Origin: Polaromonas sp.
GTDB lineage: Bacteria; Pseudomonadota; Gammaproteobacteria; Burkholderiales; Burkholderiaceae_C
DNA: 64,000 bases
NCBI RefSeq assembly: GCF_010365105.1
Contig: NZ_JAAFGZ010000010.1
Location: forward strand, 62,001-126,000
Direction: 5' to 3'
Shown here: positions 1 to 7,428 of the stretch, piece by piece
How the letters are laid out: each line of letters begins with the position of its first letter
Position numbering within the stretch: position 1 is the stretch's first letter
Position numbers and translations under genes: made by a program
The notes under the pieces: model-generated
Database searches by the model: none
What the model was told of the DNA's origin: nothing
The model's input: only the letters and a program-made list of their open reading frames with translations

Positions 1-1
1 T

Positions 2-628
2 ATTCACCTGGCCAACGCCGTGGGCGGCAACGTGTTCCTGGGCTTCATCTCGGCGGTGGCGTTTGCCACGATCGTCGCGGTGGTCGCTGGCCTGACGCTG
101 TCGGGTGCCTCTGCCGTGTCGCATGACCTGTACGCCACCGTGATCAAGCAGGGCAAGGCCGACAGTGCCTCGGAACTGCGCATCTCCAAAATGACCACTG
201 TCGCCCTGGGCGTGATTGCCGTGGTGCTGGGCATTGCCTTCGAGAAGCAGAACATCGCCTTCATGGTGTCCCTGGCTTTTGCCATCGCAGCGTCAGCCAA
301 CTTCCCAGTGCTATTCATGTCCGTGCTGTGGAAAGACTGCACCACACGCGGTGCGGTGATTGGCGGCTTCCTGGGCCTGATCTCGTCGGTGGCGCTGACA
401 GTGGTGTCGCCTTCCGTGTGGGAAGCCACGCTGGGCAACCCCAAGGGTTCGGCGCTGTTCCCTTACGCTTCGCCGGCCTTATTCTCGATGACCATCGGCT
501 TTCTGGGCATCTGGCTATTCTCCATCATGGACAACAGCAAGCAGGCCAAGATCGACCGCGCTGGTTTCCTGGCGCAGCAAGTGCGCTCTGAAACCGGCAT
601 CGGCGCTTCGGGTGCATCCGGCCACTGA
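2..628 (+). CDS. actP: Cation/acetate symporter ActP, C-terminal part (cut by window start)
   Basis: This is the last 208 codons of an SSS-family (SLC5) sodium:acetate symporter that imports acetate and other short carboxylates across the inner membrane. The reading frame is open from base 2, so the start lies outside the window. The visible part has the late transmembrane helices, the SAVSHDLYA motif typical of ActP and YjcG, the helix-rich stretch after FEKQN and a hydrophilic tail ending in GASGH. A strong terminator follows. The next gene encodes a DUF294 protein, a pairing often seen around actP in acetate-utilisation loci. Family assignment is secure. The exact substrate is inferred from family resemblance. 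Confidence 0.9.
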   Translation: MHLANAVGGNVFLGFISAVAFATIVAVVAGLTLSGASAVSHDLYATVIKQGKADSASELRISKMTTVALGVIAVVLGIAFEKQNIAFMVSLAFAIAASANFPVLFMSVLWKDCTTRGAVIGGFLGLISSVALTVVSPSVWEATLGNPKGSALFPYASPALFSMTIGFLGIWLFSIMDNSKQAKIDRAGFLAQQVRSETGIGASGASGH

Positions 629-679
629 GGATGTTTGCCTGACCAGGCGGGCTCTCGGCCCGCTTGGCGATAATTCAAA

Positions 680-713
680 AGGACTGCAGGACCATTGCCT
701 GCAGTCCTTTTTT
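680..713 (+). terminator. Rho-independent terminator after actP
   Basis: An 11-base perfect stem (680-690 with 698-708) and 7-base loop run into six T residues. It lies 51 bases after the actP stop and ends just before the likely start of the next gene, so it separates the two transcripts. It also argues against the longer in-frame start at 612 for the DUF294 gene. Confidence 0.88.
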
Positions 714-719
714 CATGGG

Positions 720-2561
720 ATGCCCGCCATGCCGGACGATTTTTCAGAACCCTTTTCTTTCGATGCGCCACCTTTTGACTGCCTGAGCCCGGAGCAGCAA
801 GCGCTGGTGCGGGGCAGCCTGGGCCGGGTGTCTTTCCCGAAGGGTGCGGTGATTTTGACGCCCGACATGGACCCTGCATATGTGTATGTGCTGCTCAAGG
901 GGCATGTGCAGCAAATGGAAGCGGGCGAGGTGGTGGCGGTCTATGGGCCGCCCGATTTTTTTGCCTTTCGCGCGGTGATGGCGGGCCGCGCCAGCGGCGT
1001 GCTGCAGGCGCTGGACGAGGTCGAGGCCTGGCAGTTGCCCGGTGCCACGGCGCGGGCGCTCATTGCAGGCAACGCCCTGTTCAGCGCGCTGGTGTTTGCC
1101 GACCTGTCGCAGCGGCTTTCGGCTGCGGCAGAAAACCGCAAAAGCCGTGAATTCCTGTCGTTGATGATGGTCCGGGTCAGGGACGCCTACATTCGCAAGC
1201 CCTTTTTTGTTGATGGCGGTCTGGACCTGGTGTCGGTCTGCCGCCTACTGTCGGCGCAGGGGCTGGGCAATGCGCTGGTGCGCGATACCCACGGCGGCAT
1301 GCAGCGCATCGGCATGTTCACCACCACCGATTTGCGCGATGCCCTGCTGAGTCCGGTGCCGCCGCATGCGCTGGCCGTGCGCGAGGTCGCGCAGTTCACG
1401 CTGGTATCGGTTCAGGCCGGTGCAGAACTGTCCGAGGCCTTGCTGGCCATGATTCGCCATCGCGTGCACCGCGTGCTGGTGCGCGATGGCGATGCTATTT
1501 TGGGCGTGCTGAGCCAGCTCGACCTGATGAGCTTTGTGTCCAACCATTCGCACCTGGTGGCGCTGCAGGTCGAGCAGGCCGTCTCCATCGACGAGTTGAA
1601 GGCTGCTGCCTTGCAGATGGACGGGCTGATTGCGCTGCTGCACAGCGGCGGCGCCCGGGTCGAGCTCATTTCCAGCCTGGTAAGCGAGCTGAACCAGCAG
1701 ATTTTTGCCCGCCTGTGGTCGTTTGTCGCGCCGGCCGAACTGGTGGCCAACAGCTGCCTGATCGTGATGGGCAGCGAAGGCCGTGGCGAGCAGATACTCA
1801 AGACCGACCAGGACAATGCCCTGCTGCTGCGCGACGGTTTTGTGTGCGCCGAACTGCCGCAGAGCGTGCAGCGTTTCAACCAGGCCCTGACCGGGTTTGG
1901 CTACCCGCCCTGTCCGGGCAACATCATGGTGACGAATCCGCTGTGGTGCCAGCCGCTGGCCGGCTTTCAGGACAGCATCCTGCAATGGCTTTATGGGGCC
2001 GATGTGGAAGGGCCGATGAACCTGGCCATCTTCATGGATGCCCGGGCCGTCGCTGGCGACGCGTCGCTGCTCCGGCAGGCCAGGAGCTATGCCCACCACA
2101 TCATGGCCGGCAGCGATGCATTTTTTGCCCGTTTTGCCGCCGCCATTGACCAGTTCAGCGAACCAGGTGGCTGGTGGGTGCGCCTGGCCACGCTGCGCGG
2201 CCGCGAAGAACAGGTGTTCGATCTGAAAAAGCTCGGCACTTTTCCCATCGTGCATGGCGTGCGTTCGCTGGCGCTTGAGCATCGGCTCGACGAGGTTGGC
2301 ACGGCAGCCCGCCTGCAGGTGCTGGTGAGCCGCCAGCATATTCCGGCCGATCTGGCCCGCGACCTGATCGACGCGCTGTATTTCCTGATGGGCGTCAAGC
2401 TCAAAAGTAATCTTCGGCAAAAACAGCTGGGGCAACCGCTTGACAACCTGTCGCATTTGTCCAGCCTGGGAACGCTGGACCGTGACCTGCTGAAAGACTC
2501 GCTGGCCATCATCAAGCGCTTCAAGCAGCACCTGCAATTGCGCTACAAGCTTCCAGGCTGA
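720..2561 (+). CDS. cNMP-binding / CBS / DUF294 nucleotidyltransferase-like protein, copy 1
   Basis: A 613-residue cytoplasmic protein. The N-terminal third resembles a cyclic-nucleotide-binding beta barrel (about residues 25-130). A pair of CBS domains follows (about 165-290). Then comes a DUF294 nucleotidyltransferase core with the motif GSEGRGEQILKTDQDNALL at about 351-369, which has the Gly-Ser and Asp-x-Asp arrangement of GlnD-like enzymes. The helical DUF294 C-terminal domain ends the protein. Proteins with this layout occur near actP and SLC5-type kinases; their substrate is not established. I chose ATG 720 because the longer frame from 612 would run through the upstream terminator; ATG 729 is also possible. 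A diverged paralogue lies at 13632-15509. It may modify a protein or nucleotide in response to a bound ligand, but this is inference. Confidence 0.85.
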   Translation: MPAMPDDFSEPFSFDAPPFDCLSPEQQALVRGSLGRVSFPKGAVILTPDMDPAYVYVLLKGHVQQMEAGEVVAVYGPPDFFAFRAVMAGRASGVLQALDEVEAWQLPGATARALIAGNALFSALVFADLSQRLSAAAENRKSREFLSLMMVRVRDAYIRKPFFVDGGLDLVSVCRLLSAQGLGNALVRDTHGGMQRIGMFTTTDLRDALLSPVPPHALAVREVAQFTLVSVQAGAELSEALLAMIRHRVHRVLVRDGDAILGVLSQLDLMSFVSNHSHLVALQVEQAVSIDELKAAALQMDGLIALLHSGGARVELISSLVSELNQQIFARLWSFVAPAELVANSCLIVMGSEGRGEQILKTDQDNALLLRDGFVCAELPQSVQRFNQALTGFGYPPCPGNIMVTNPLWCQPLAGFQDSILQWLYGADVEGPMNLAIFMDARAVAGDASLLRQARSYAHHIMAGSDAFFARFAAAIDQFSEPGGWWVRLATLRGREEQVFDLKKLGTFPIVHGVRSLALEHRLDEVGTAARLQVLVSRQHIPADLARDLIDALYFLMGVKLKSNLRQKQLGQPLDNLSHLSSLGTLDRDLLKDSLAIIKRFKQHLQLRYKLPG

Positions 2562-2677
2562 AACCGTTTTGCCGTCCATGCAAACGCTTCGCCGACCCTG
2601 CTGCCTGTCCTGAATACGCAGGCCGCATTCATCGCAGACCCGGTTTTTGCGATACTTCAGTCCAGAAGGAACCCCCT

Positions 2678-3589
2678 ATGAAACTCCCCGCCCATGTCAA
2701 ACTTGTCGATGTCGGCCCGCGCGACGGCCTGCAAAATGAAAAGCAGCCGGTGCCCGCCGCCATCAAGATCGAACTGGTCCACCGCCTGCAGGACGCAGGG
2801 CTGAAAAACATTGAAGTCACCAGCTTCGTGTCGCCCAAATGGGTGCCGCAGATGGCCGACAACACCGAGGTGATGGCCGGCATCCGCCGCCAGCCGGACG
2901 TGTGCTATTCGGTGCTGACGCCCAACCTCCAGGGATTCGAGGCATCGCTGGATTCGCAACCCGACGAGATCGTGGTGTTCGGCTCCGCCAGCGAGGCTTT
3001 CAGCCAGCGCAACATCAATTGCTCGATTGCCGAAAGCATCGAACGTTTCCGCCCGGTGGTCGAAGCCGCGCGTGCCCGGGGCATCCATGTGCGGGGCGCG
3101 ATGTCCTGCACCGTGGGCTGCCCGTACGAGGGCGAGATTGCGCCCGAGCGGGTCGAGATGCTGGCGCGCCTGATGAAAGGCATCGGCGTGCAGCATGTCG
3201 GCGTGGCCGACACCATCGGCGTGGGCACGCCGCTGAGGGTACAGCGCGCTTTGGAGGCGACCTTGCGCCACTTCGACATCGACGACATCTCGGGTCATTT
3301 CCACGACACCTACGGCCAGGCGCTGGCCAACACCCTGGCCAGCCTGGAAATGGGCGTGTGGCAGTTTGATACGTCGGTTGCAGGGTTGGGCGGCTGCCCT
3401 TATGCCAAGGGCGCGACGGGCAACGTGGCCAGCGAAGACGTGGTCTATTTGCTGCATGGCCTGGGCATAGCCACCGGCATCGACCTGGACAAACTGATCG
3501 ACGCCGGCCAGTTCATCAGCGATTTTCTCGGCCGCAAATCCGGCTCGCGCGCCGGCACAGCCTTGTTCAACAAACGGGCATCTTCATGA
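2678..3589 (+). CDS. Hydroxymethylglutaryl-CoA lyase
   Basis: A 303-residue TIM-barrel enzyme of the HMG-CoA lyase family. It cleaves HMG-CoA to acetoacetate and acetyl-CoA at the end of leucine breakdown. The N-terminal signature LVDVGPRDGLQNEK and the active-site loop VAGLGGCPYAKGATGN, with its catalytic cysteine, are both present; length is typical of the family. The stop overlaps the start of the next gene by four bases (ATGA), so the two are translationally coupled. The usual leucine-degradation partners (isovaleryl-CoA dehydrogenase, methylcrotonyl-CoA carboxylase) are not in the window. The product, acetyl-CoA, links it to the acetate genes around it only loosely. Confidence 0.92.
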   Translation: MKLPAHVKLVDVGPRDGLQNEKQPVPAAIKIELVHRLQDAGLKNIEVTSFVSPKWVPQMADNTEVMAGIRRQPDVCYSVLTPNLQGFEASLDSQPDEIVVFGSASEAFSQRNINCSIAESIERFRPVVEAARARGIHVRGAMSCTVGCPYEGEIAPERVEMLARLMKGIGVQHVGVADTIGVGTPLRVQRALEATLRHFDIDDISGHFHDTYGQALANTLASLEMGVWQFDTSVAGLGGCPYAKGATGNVASEDVVYLLHGLGIATGIDLDKLIDAGQFISDFLGRKSGSRAGTALFNKRASS

Positions 3590-4338
3590 TGTGTGGCGCA
3601 GAAATCCTGGCCTTGCCCGAAGGCGTGCAGCGGGTGGCTGCGGTGCTTCGGGCCAGCGGACATGCGCATGCCCCTGTCATGCTGAGCGATGCCGCCCGAA
3701 CCGCGCAACAGGCGGCCGATGCGCTGGGCGTGTCGGTCGGCCAGATTGCCAAAAGCATTGTGTTTCGCCGCAAGCTGGATGATGCGGCCGTGCTGGTGGT
3801 CACGTCCGGCGACCAGCGCGTGGACGAGAAAAAGGTCGAGGCGCTGGTGTGCGCTGGCAAGCGGCTGGGCCGGGCCGATGCCGCGTTCGTCAAGGCACGC
3901 ACCGGGTTTTCAATTGGCGGCGTGGCGCCGCTTGCCCATGCCTCGCCGGTGCTCGTGCTAATCGACCGGTCGCTGTTCCGGTTCGATGAACTCTGGGCGG
4001 CAGCCGGCCATCCGCACGCGGTGTTTCAACTGTCTCCCCTGGCGCTCGAGCGCCTGACGCACGCCGTAGTGGCCGACTTGGCCGTCGATCAGGATGTGGA
4101 AAAGAAAGCGCTGAGCCATGCCATTGCCCTGGTCACGCTGCGTGCACAAATGGTGGAAGACGGCGCCGATGTTCCATCACCCTGCATATCGATCTGCCGC
4201 ATGAATGCCACGACAGCGCTGTGCGACGGCTGCTTTCGCACGCGCGACGAAATTGCCGCCTGGAGCGTCGCGGACGACGCCGGCAAGCGCGCCGTCTGGC
4301 GCACGATTGGTCAGCGCATGCAGACCTTGCAGAACTGA
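3586..4338 (+). CDS. YbaK/EbsC-type aminoacyl-tRNA deacylase fused to a DUF1289 domain
   Basis: A 250-residue fusion. Residues about 5-160 are a YbaK/EbsC/ProX domain, the family of trans-editing factors that hydrolyse mischarged tRNA such as Cys-tRNAPro. The conserved lysine region AKSIVFRRK and the GGVAPLAHASPVLV stretch are visible. Residues about 193-240 are a DUF1289 module with a four-cysteine pattern (CISIC...CDGC) followed by RTRDEIAAW, which looks metal-binding. The role of DUF1289 is unknown. The gene overlaps the HMG-CoA lyase stop by four bases. Each domain is clear; the fused function is not known. An alternative start at 3589 would shorten it by one residue. Confidence 0.85.
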   Translation: MMCGAEILALPEGVQRVAAVLRASGHAHAPVMLSDAARTAQQAADALGVSVGQIAKSIVFRRKLDDAAVLVVTSGDQRVDEKKVEALVCAGKRLGRADAAFVKARTGFSIGGVAPLAHASPVLVLIDRSLFRFDELWAAAGHPHAVFQLSPLALERLTHAVVADLAVDQDVEKKALSHAIALVTLRAQMVEDGADVPSPCISICRMNATTALCDGCFRTRDEIAAWSVADDAGKRAVWRTIGQRMQTLQN

Positions 4339-4436
4339 CGAAGCCGCATCCGGAGTGATTTCCGGGCGCAACAAGCAGGCGGTTGCCAGGAACTTTTAAT
4401 GTAAAAAGTGTTAATAGGTGTTTTCCCGGAATGCCT

Positions 4437-4450
4437 AGGGGTTAGCCCGG
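4437..4450 (+). promoter_or_regulatory. GGGTTAGCCC motif upstream of the symporter operon
   Basis: In the 245-base gap between the YbaK fusion and the DUF4212 gene there is a short dyad, AGGGGTTAGCCCGG. The same core, GGGTTAGCCC, occurs at 16368-16377 ahead of another carboxylate-type transporter gene. This suggests a shared regulator site, but two hits are weak evidence. I found no convincing -35/-10 pair in the gap. Confidence 0.35.
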
Positions 4451-4583
4451 AATCTCGATTTCTTATCAGTTAGCTGTAAGGAATCAACGCGAAAGTGAAT
4501 CCGCATTGCCTGGCGATGGCCATGGTCGGTGTTCGTTCAGTGGCTTGCGCCGCTGGTTTCGTTGCCTTAAAAAAGGGGATTTC

Positions 4584-4844
4584 ATGAAGGAAGACTTAAG
4601 TAGTCAAGCCTACTGGAAAGCCACGCTGGCCCTGTTAACCAAGATCATGATCATCTGGTTTCTGGTCTCGTTTGGTGCCGGTATCTTGTTTGTCGACTGG
4701 TTCAACAAGATTCAGCTGGGCGGCTATCCGCTGGGCTTCTGGTTTGCCCAGCAAGGTTCCATCTACATCTTCATTGTGCTGATTTTTTATTACGCCAAGA
4801 AGATGAACGACCTTGACCGTCAGTTTGACGTACACGAAGACTGA
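4584..4844 (+). CDS. DUF4212 small subunit of a sodium/solute symporter
   Basis: An 86-residue membrane protein with two predicted helices (about residues 18-42 and 55-78) and charged ends. It matches the DUF4212 family, found directly upstream of SSS symporters of the VC_2705 type and thought to be their small subunit. I chose ATG 4584, preceded by AAGGGGAT; the frame is open further upstream to 4506, but that extension lacks family resemblance. The symporter gene starts 10 bases after the stop, so the two are certainly cotranscribed. Confidence 0.88.
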   Translation: MKEDLSSQAYWKATLALLTKIMIIWFLVSFGAGILFVDWFNKIQLGGYPLGFWFAQQGSIYIFIVLIFYYAKKMNDLDRQFDVHED

Positions 4845-4854
4845 GGGCATCAAA

Positions 4855-6660
4855 ATGGATCTTCAAACCACTATTTACCTTTTTGTCGGCCTGAGCTTTG
4901 CGCTCTACATCGGCATTGCCGTGTGGGCGCGCGCTGGCTCGACCAGCGAGTTTTATGCGGCTGGCGGAAACGTTCATCCGGTGATGAACGGCATGGCCAC
5001 CGCTGCCGACTGGATGAGCGCCGCATCGTTCATTTCCATGGCCGGTCTGATCTCCAACATGGGCTACGGCGGCGCGCTCTTCCTGATGGGCTGGACCGGC
5101 GGCTATGTGCTGCTGGCCATGCTGCTGGCACCCTACCTGCGCAAGTTCGGAAAGTTCACGGTGCCGCAGTTCATCGGCGACCGTTTCTACTCCAAGAGCG
5201 CCAGCACGGTGGCCGTGGTGTGCCTGCTCATCGCATCGCTGACCTACATCATCGGACAGATGACCGGCGTAGGTGTGGCGTTCTCGCGCTTTCTCGGCGT
5301 ATCGAGTGAAGTCGGTATTTATGTCGGCATGGCGATTGTGTTTGCTTACGCCGTATTCGGGGGCATGAAAGGCATCACCTACACCCAGGTCGCCCAGTAC
5401 ATCGTGCTGATCCTGGCCTACACCATACCTGCGATCTTCATCTCGCTGCAACTGACAGGCAATGCATTTCCGCAGCTGGGGCTGGGCGCAAACTATGCTG
5501 GCAGTGATGTGTCGCTGCTGTCCAAGCTGGATTCGGTGGTGACCGACCTGGGCTTTGGCCAGTACACCACGACAACCGCCGGCAGCACGCTGAACATGTT
5601 CATGTACACACTGTCGCTGATGATCGGAACTGCCGGATTGCCTCACGTCATCATGAGATTCTTTACCGTTCCTTCGGTCAAGGATGCCCGCAGTTCTGCC
5701 GGCTGGGCGCTGGTGTTCATCGCCATCCTCTACACCACGGCACCCGCCGTGGCGGCCATGGCCAAGCTGAACCTGCACGCGACGGTGAATACCGCCGTGA
5801 AGACGGGCGGTGACCTGTATGCACCTGAAGCCAGCATCCTGAACGAGTCGCGCCCCGACTGGATGAAGCGCTGGGAAAAAACCGGTCTGCTGAAGTTCGA
5901 GGACAAGAACGGCGACGGCCGCATCCAGTACTACAACGACAAGAGCCAGAACGCAGCGGCGACCGCCAAGGCAGCGGCTGCCGGCTGGAAGGGCAACGAG
6001 CTGACGGTCAATCCCGACATCATCGTGCTGGCCAATCCTGAAATTGCGCTGTTGCCCAACTGGGTGATTGCGCTGGTGGCGGCGGGCGGCCTGGCCGCTG
6101 CGCTGTCCACGGCGGCGGGCTTGCTGATGGCGATTTCGTCAGCGGTGTCGCATGACCTGGTGAAAAACATCTTCATGCCCGGCATCAGTGAAAAGGGTGA
6201 GTTGATGGCGGGCAAGGTGTCCATGGCGGTGGCGATCGTGGTGGCCGGCTATCTGGGACTCAACCCGCCGGGCTTCGCCGCAGGCACGGTGGCGCTGGCC
6301 TTTGGTATTGCTGCCAGCACATTGTTCCCGGCCATCATGATGGGCATCTTCAGCAAGAAGATGAACAAGGAAGGCGCCATTGCCGGCATGCTGGCCGGCC
6401 TGTTCATCACGCTGTTCTATGTGTTTGCGCACAAGGGTATCTTTTTCATCAAGGGAACCGACTTTCTGCCGATGATCGGCGGCGCCAACAGCTTTTTCGG
6501 CATCACGCCGGAAGCTTTCGGTGCGGTCGGCGCCATGGTGAATTTCGGGGTGGCCTACCTGGTGGACAAGGTGACCAAAGAGCCGCCCGCGCATATCCAG
6601 GCGATGGTCGAAGCAGTGCGTATTCCGCGCGGCTCCAAACTGGTCACTGGCAGTCATTGA
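4855..6660 (+). CDS. SSS-family sodium/solute symporter, VC_2705 subfamily
   Basis: A 601-residue inner-membrane transporter with about 13 helices, related to ActP (LMAISSAVSHDLVKN motif near the C-terminal third). It probably carries acetate or a related carboxylate with sodium. Start ATG 4855 follows the DUF4212 stop closely; an in-frame codon at 4813 overlaps that gene and is less likely. Compared with ActP it has a long hydrophilic segment at about residues 325-385 that contains DKNGDGRIQYYN, very like the first 12 positions of an EF-hand calcium loop except for Asn at position 12. A terminator follows. With the downstream kinase genes it looks like the transport part of a carboxylate-sensing locus. 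Confidence 0.88.
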   Translation: MDLQTTIYLFVGLSFALYIGIAVWARAGSTSEFYAAGGNVHPVMNGMATAADWMSAASFISMAGLISNMGYGGALFLMGWTGGYVLLAMLLAPYLRKFGKFTVPQFIGDRFYSKSASTVAVVCLLIASLTYIIGQMTGVGVAFSRFLGVSSEVGIYVGMAIVFAYAVFGGMKGITYTQVAQYIVLILAYTIPAIFISLQLTGNAFPQLGLGANYAGSDVSLLSKLDSVVTDLGFGQYTTTTAGSTLNMFMYTLSLMIGTAGLPHVIMRFFTVPSVKDARSSAGWALVFIAILYTTAPAVAAMAKLNLHATVNTAVKTGGDLYAPEASILNESRPDWMKRWEKTGLLKFEDKNGDGRIQYYNDKSQNAAATAKAAAAGWKGNELTVNPDIIVLANPEIALLPNWVIALVAAGGLAAALSTAAGLLMAISSAVSHDLVKNIFMPGISEKGELMAGKVSMAVAIVVAGYLGLNPPGFAAGTVALAFGIAASTLFPAIMMGIFSKKMNKEGAIAGMLAGLFITLFYVFAHKGIFFIKGTDFLPMIGGANSFFGITPEAFGAVGAMVNFGVAYLVDKVTKEPPAHIQAMVEAVRIPRGSKLVTGSH

Positions 6661-6726
6661 GCCTGACCCGCCACGATTTGATGCGAATCCCTTTGCCCGT
6701 TCAGGCGGGCAGGGAGTGACAATGGA

Positions 6727-6763
6727 GGCCCTGCTGGCTGTGCTGGCAGGGCCTTTTCTTTTC
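6727..6763 (+). terminator. Terminator after the SSS symporter
   Basis: An 8-base GC stem (6727-6734 with 6746-6753), partly extended inward, is followed by TTTTCTTTTC. It lies 66 bases past the symporter stop and marks the end of the symporter transcript before the small membrane protein genes. Confidence 0.8.
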
Positions 6764-6816
6764 AATTCAACCGCTTCGGCACTGCATGGTGCAGCGCCGG
6801 TTTCAGGGAGTGCTGC

Positions 6817-7176
6817 ATGGTTTTTGATTTCAGCGTTGCCTTGACGTGGATTCTTTTTCTGGCGCTGTTCCCGATGGCGTTTTACTGGCTGCGCCGGGCC
6901 TGGCGCATTCTGGTCAGGCGTGATTTTTCCGAGGTCGCGCTCAAGGGTGGCCAGTCGCCGCCACATCCGGAAAAGTTTGCGCCTTACGAAATGGCGGTCA
7001 ACCTGGTCGCCGGTACCGTCGTCGTGGTCGTCATCGTCGCTGTGTTGCTCGGGCAACTGGACTACGCCACCTGGTCGGCCATTGCCGGCAGCACCATCTG
7101 GTGCAAGTTTTTTGCTGACTTCGCGCTGTCCCGCCACGCCCATGCAGGCGTCGCCAAAACCAGCACCAAGAACTGA
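6817..7176 (+). CDS. Small two-helix membrane protein, function unknown
   Basis: A 119-residue protein with one hydrophobic helix at the N-terminus (about 5-25) and another at about 63-85, separated by a basic, proline-rich linker (RRAWRILVRRDF, then PPHPEKFAPYE). I do not recognise a named domain. The codon use and GC content match the neighbours. Its place between the symporter and the symporter-like kinase suggests a membrane accessory role, but this is only context. Confidence 0.7.
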   Translation: MVFDFSVALTWILFLALFPMAFYWLRRAWRILVRRDFSEVALKGGQSPPHPEKFAPYEMAVNLVAGTVVVVVIVAVLLGQLDYATWSAIAGSTIWCKFFADFALSRHAHAGVAKTSTKN

Positions 7177-7213
7177 TCTGCATCAACCCGGCTAACGGGA
7201 CAAGGAGACGCTG

Positions 7214-7426
7214 GTGTTCAAAGGACTGGGTGCGCAACGACTGCTGGCCTTCTTTGCTGGCGGCTGGCTTTTGTTCAACTTTCCCTTGCTGGGCTTGTGG
7301 GACCGGGACGCCATGCTCTGGGGCATTCCGCTGTTTCCTGCCGCGCTGTTCATTCTCTGGGCGCTGCTGATCGCCGTGCTGGCCTGGCAGATGGAGCGGC
7401 CGGGCCAGACGCATCCGGACGATTAG
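7214..7426 (+). CDS. Small membrane protein, function unknown
   Basis: A 70-residue protein with two hydrophobic segments (about 8-28 and 36-60) and a short acidic tail. It starts at GTG 7214 after a good ribosome site (AAGGAG at 7202-7207) and ends two bases before the kinase start, so it is cotranscribed and probably coupled with the kinase gene. The sequence around LGLWDRDAMLWGIPLFPAAL resembles short SSS-associated proteins such as DUF3311 types, but I cannot confirm that. It may be a small partner of the symporter-like sensor. Confidence 0.72.
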   Translation: MFKGLGAQRLLAFFAGGWLLFNFPLLGLWDRDAMLWGIPLFPAALFILWALLIAVLAWQMERPGQTHPDD

Positions 7427-7428
7427 GC

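Noticed and set aside
612..719. Longer start (612) for the first DUF294 gene
   Set aside because: It would overlap the actP end and run through a strong terminator; family resemblance begins after 720.
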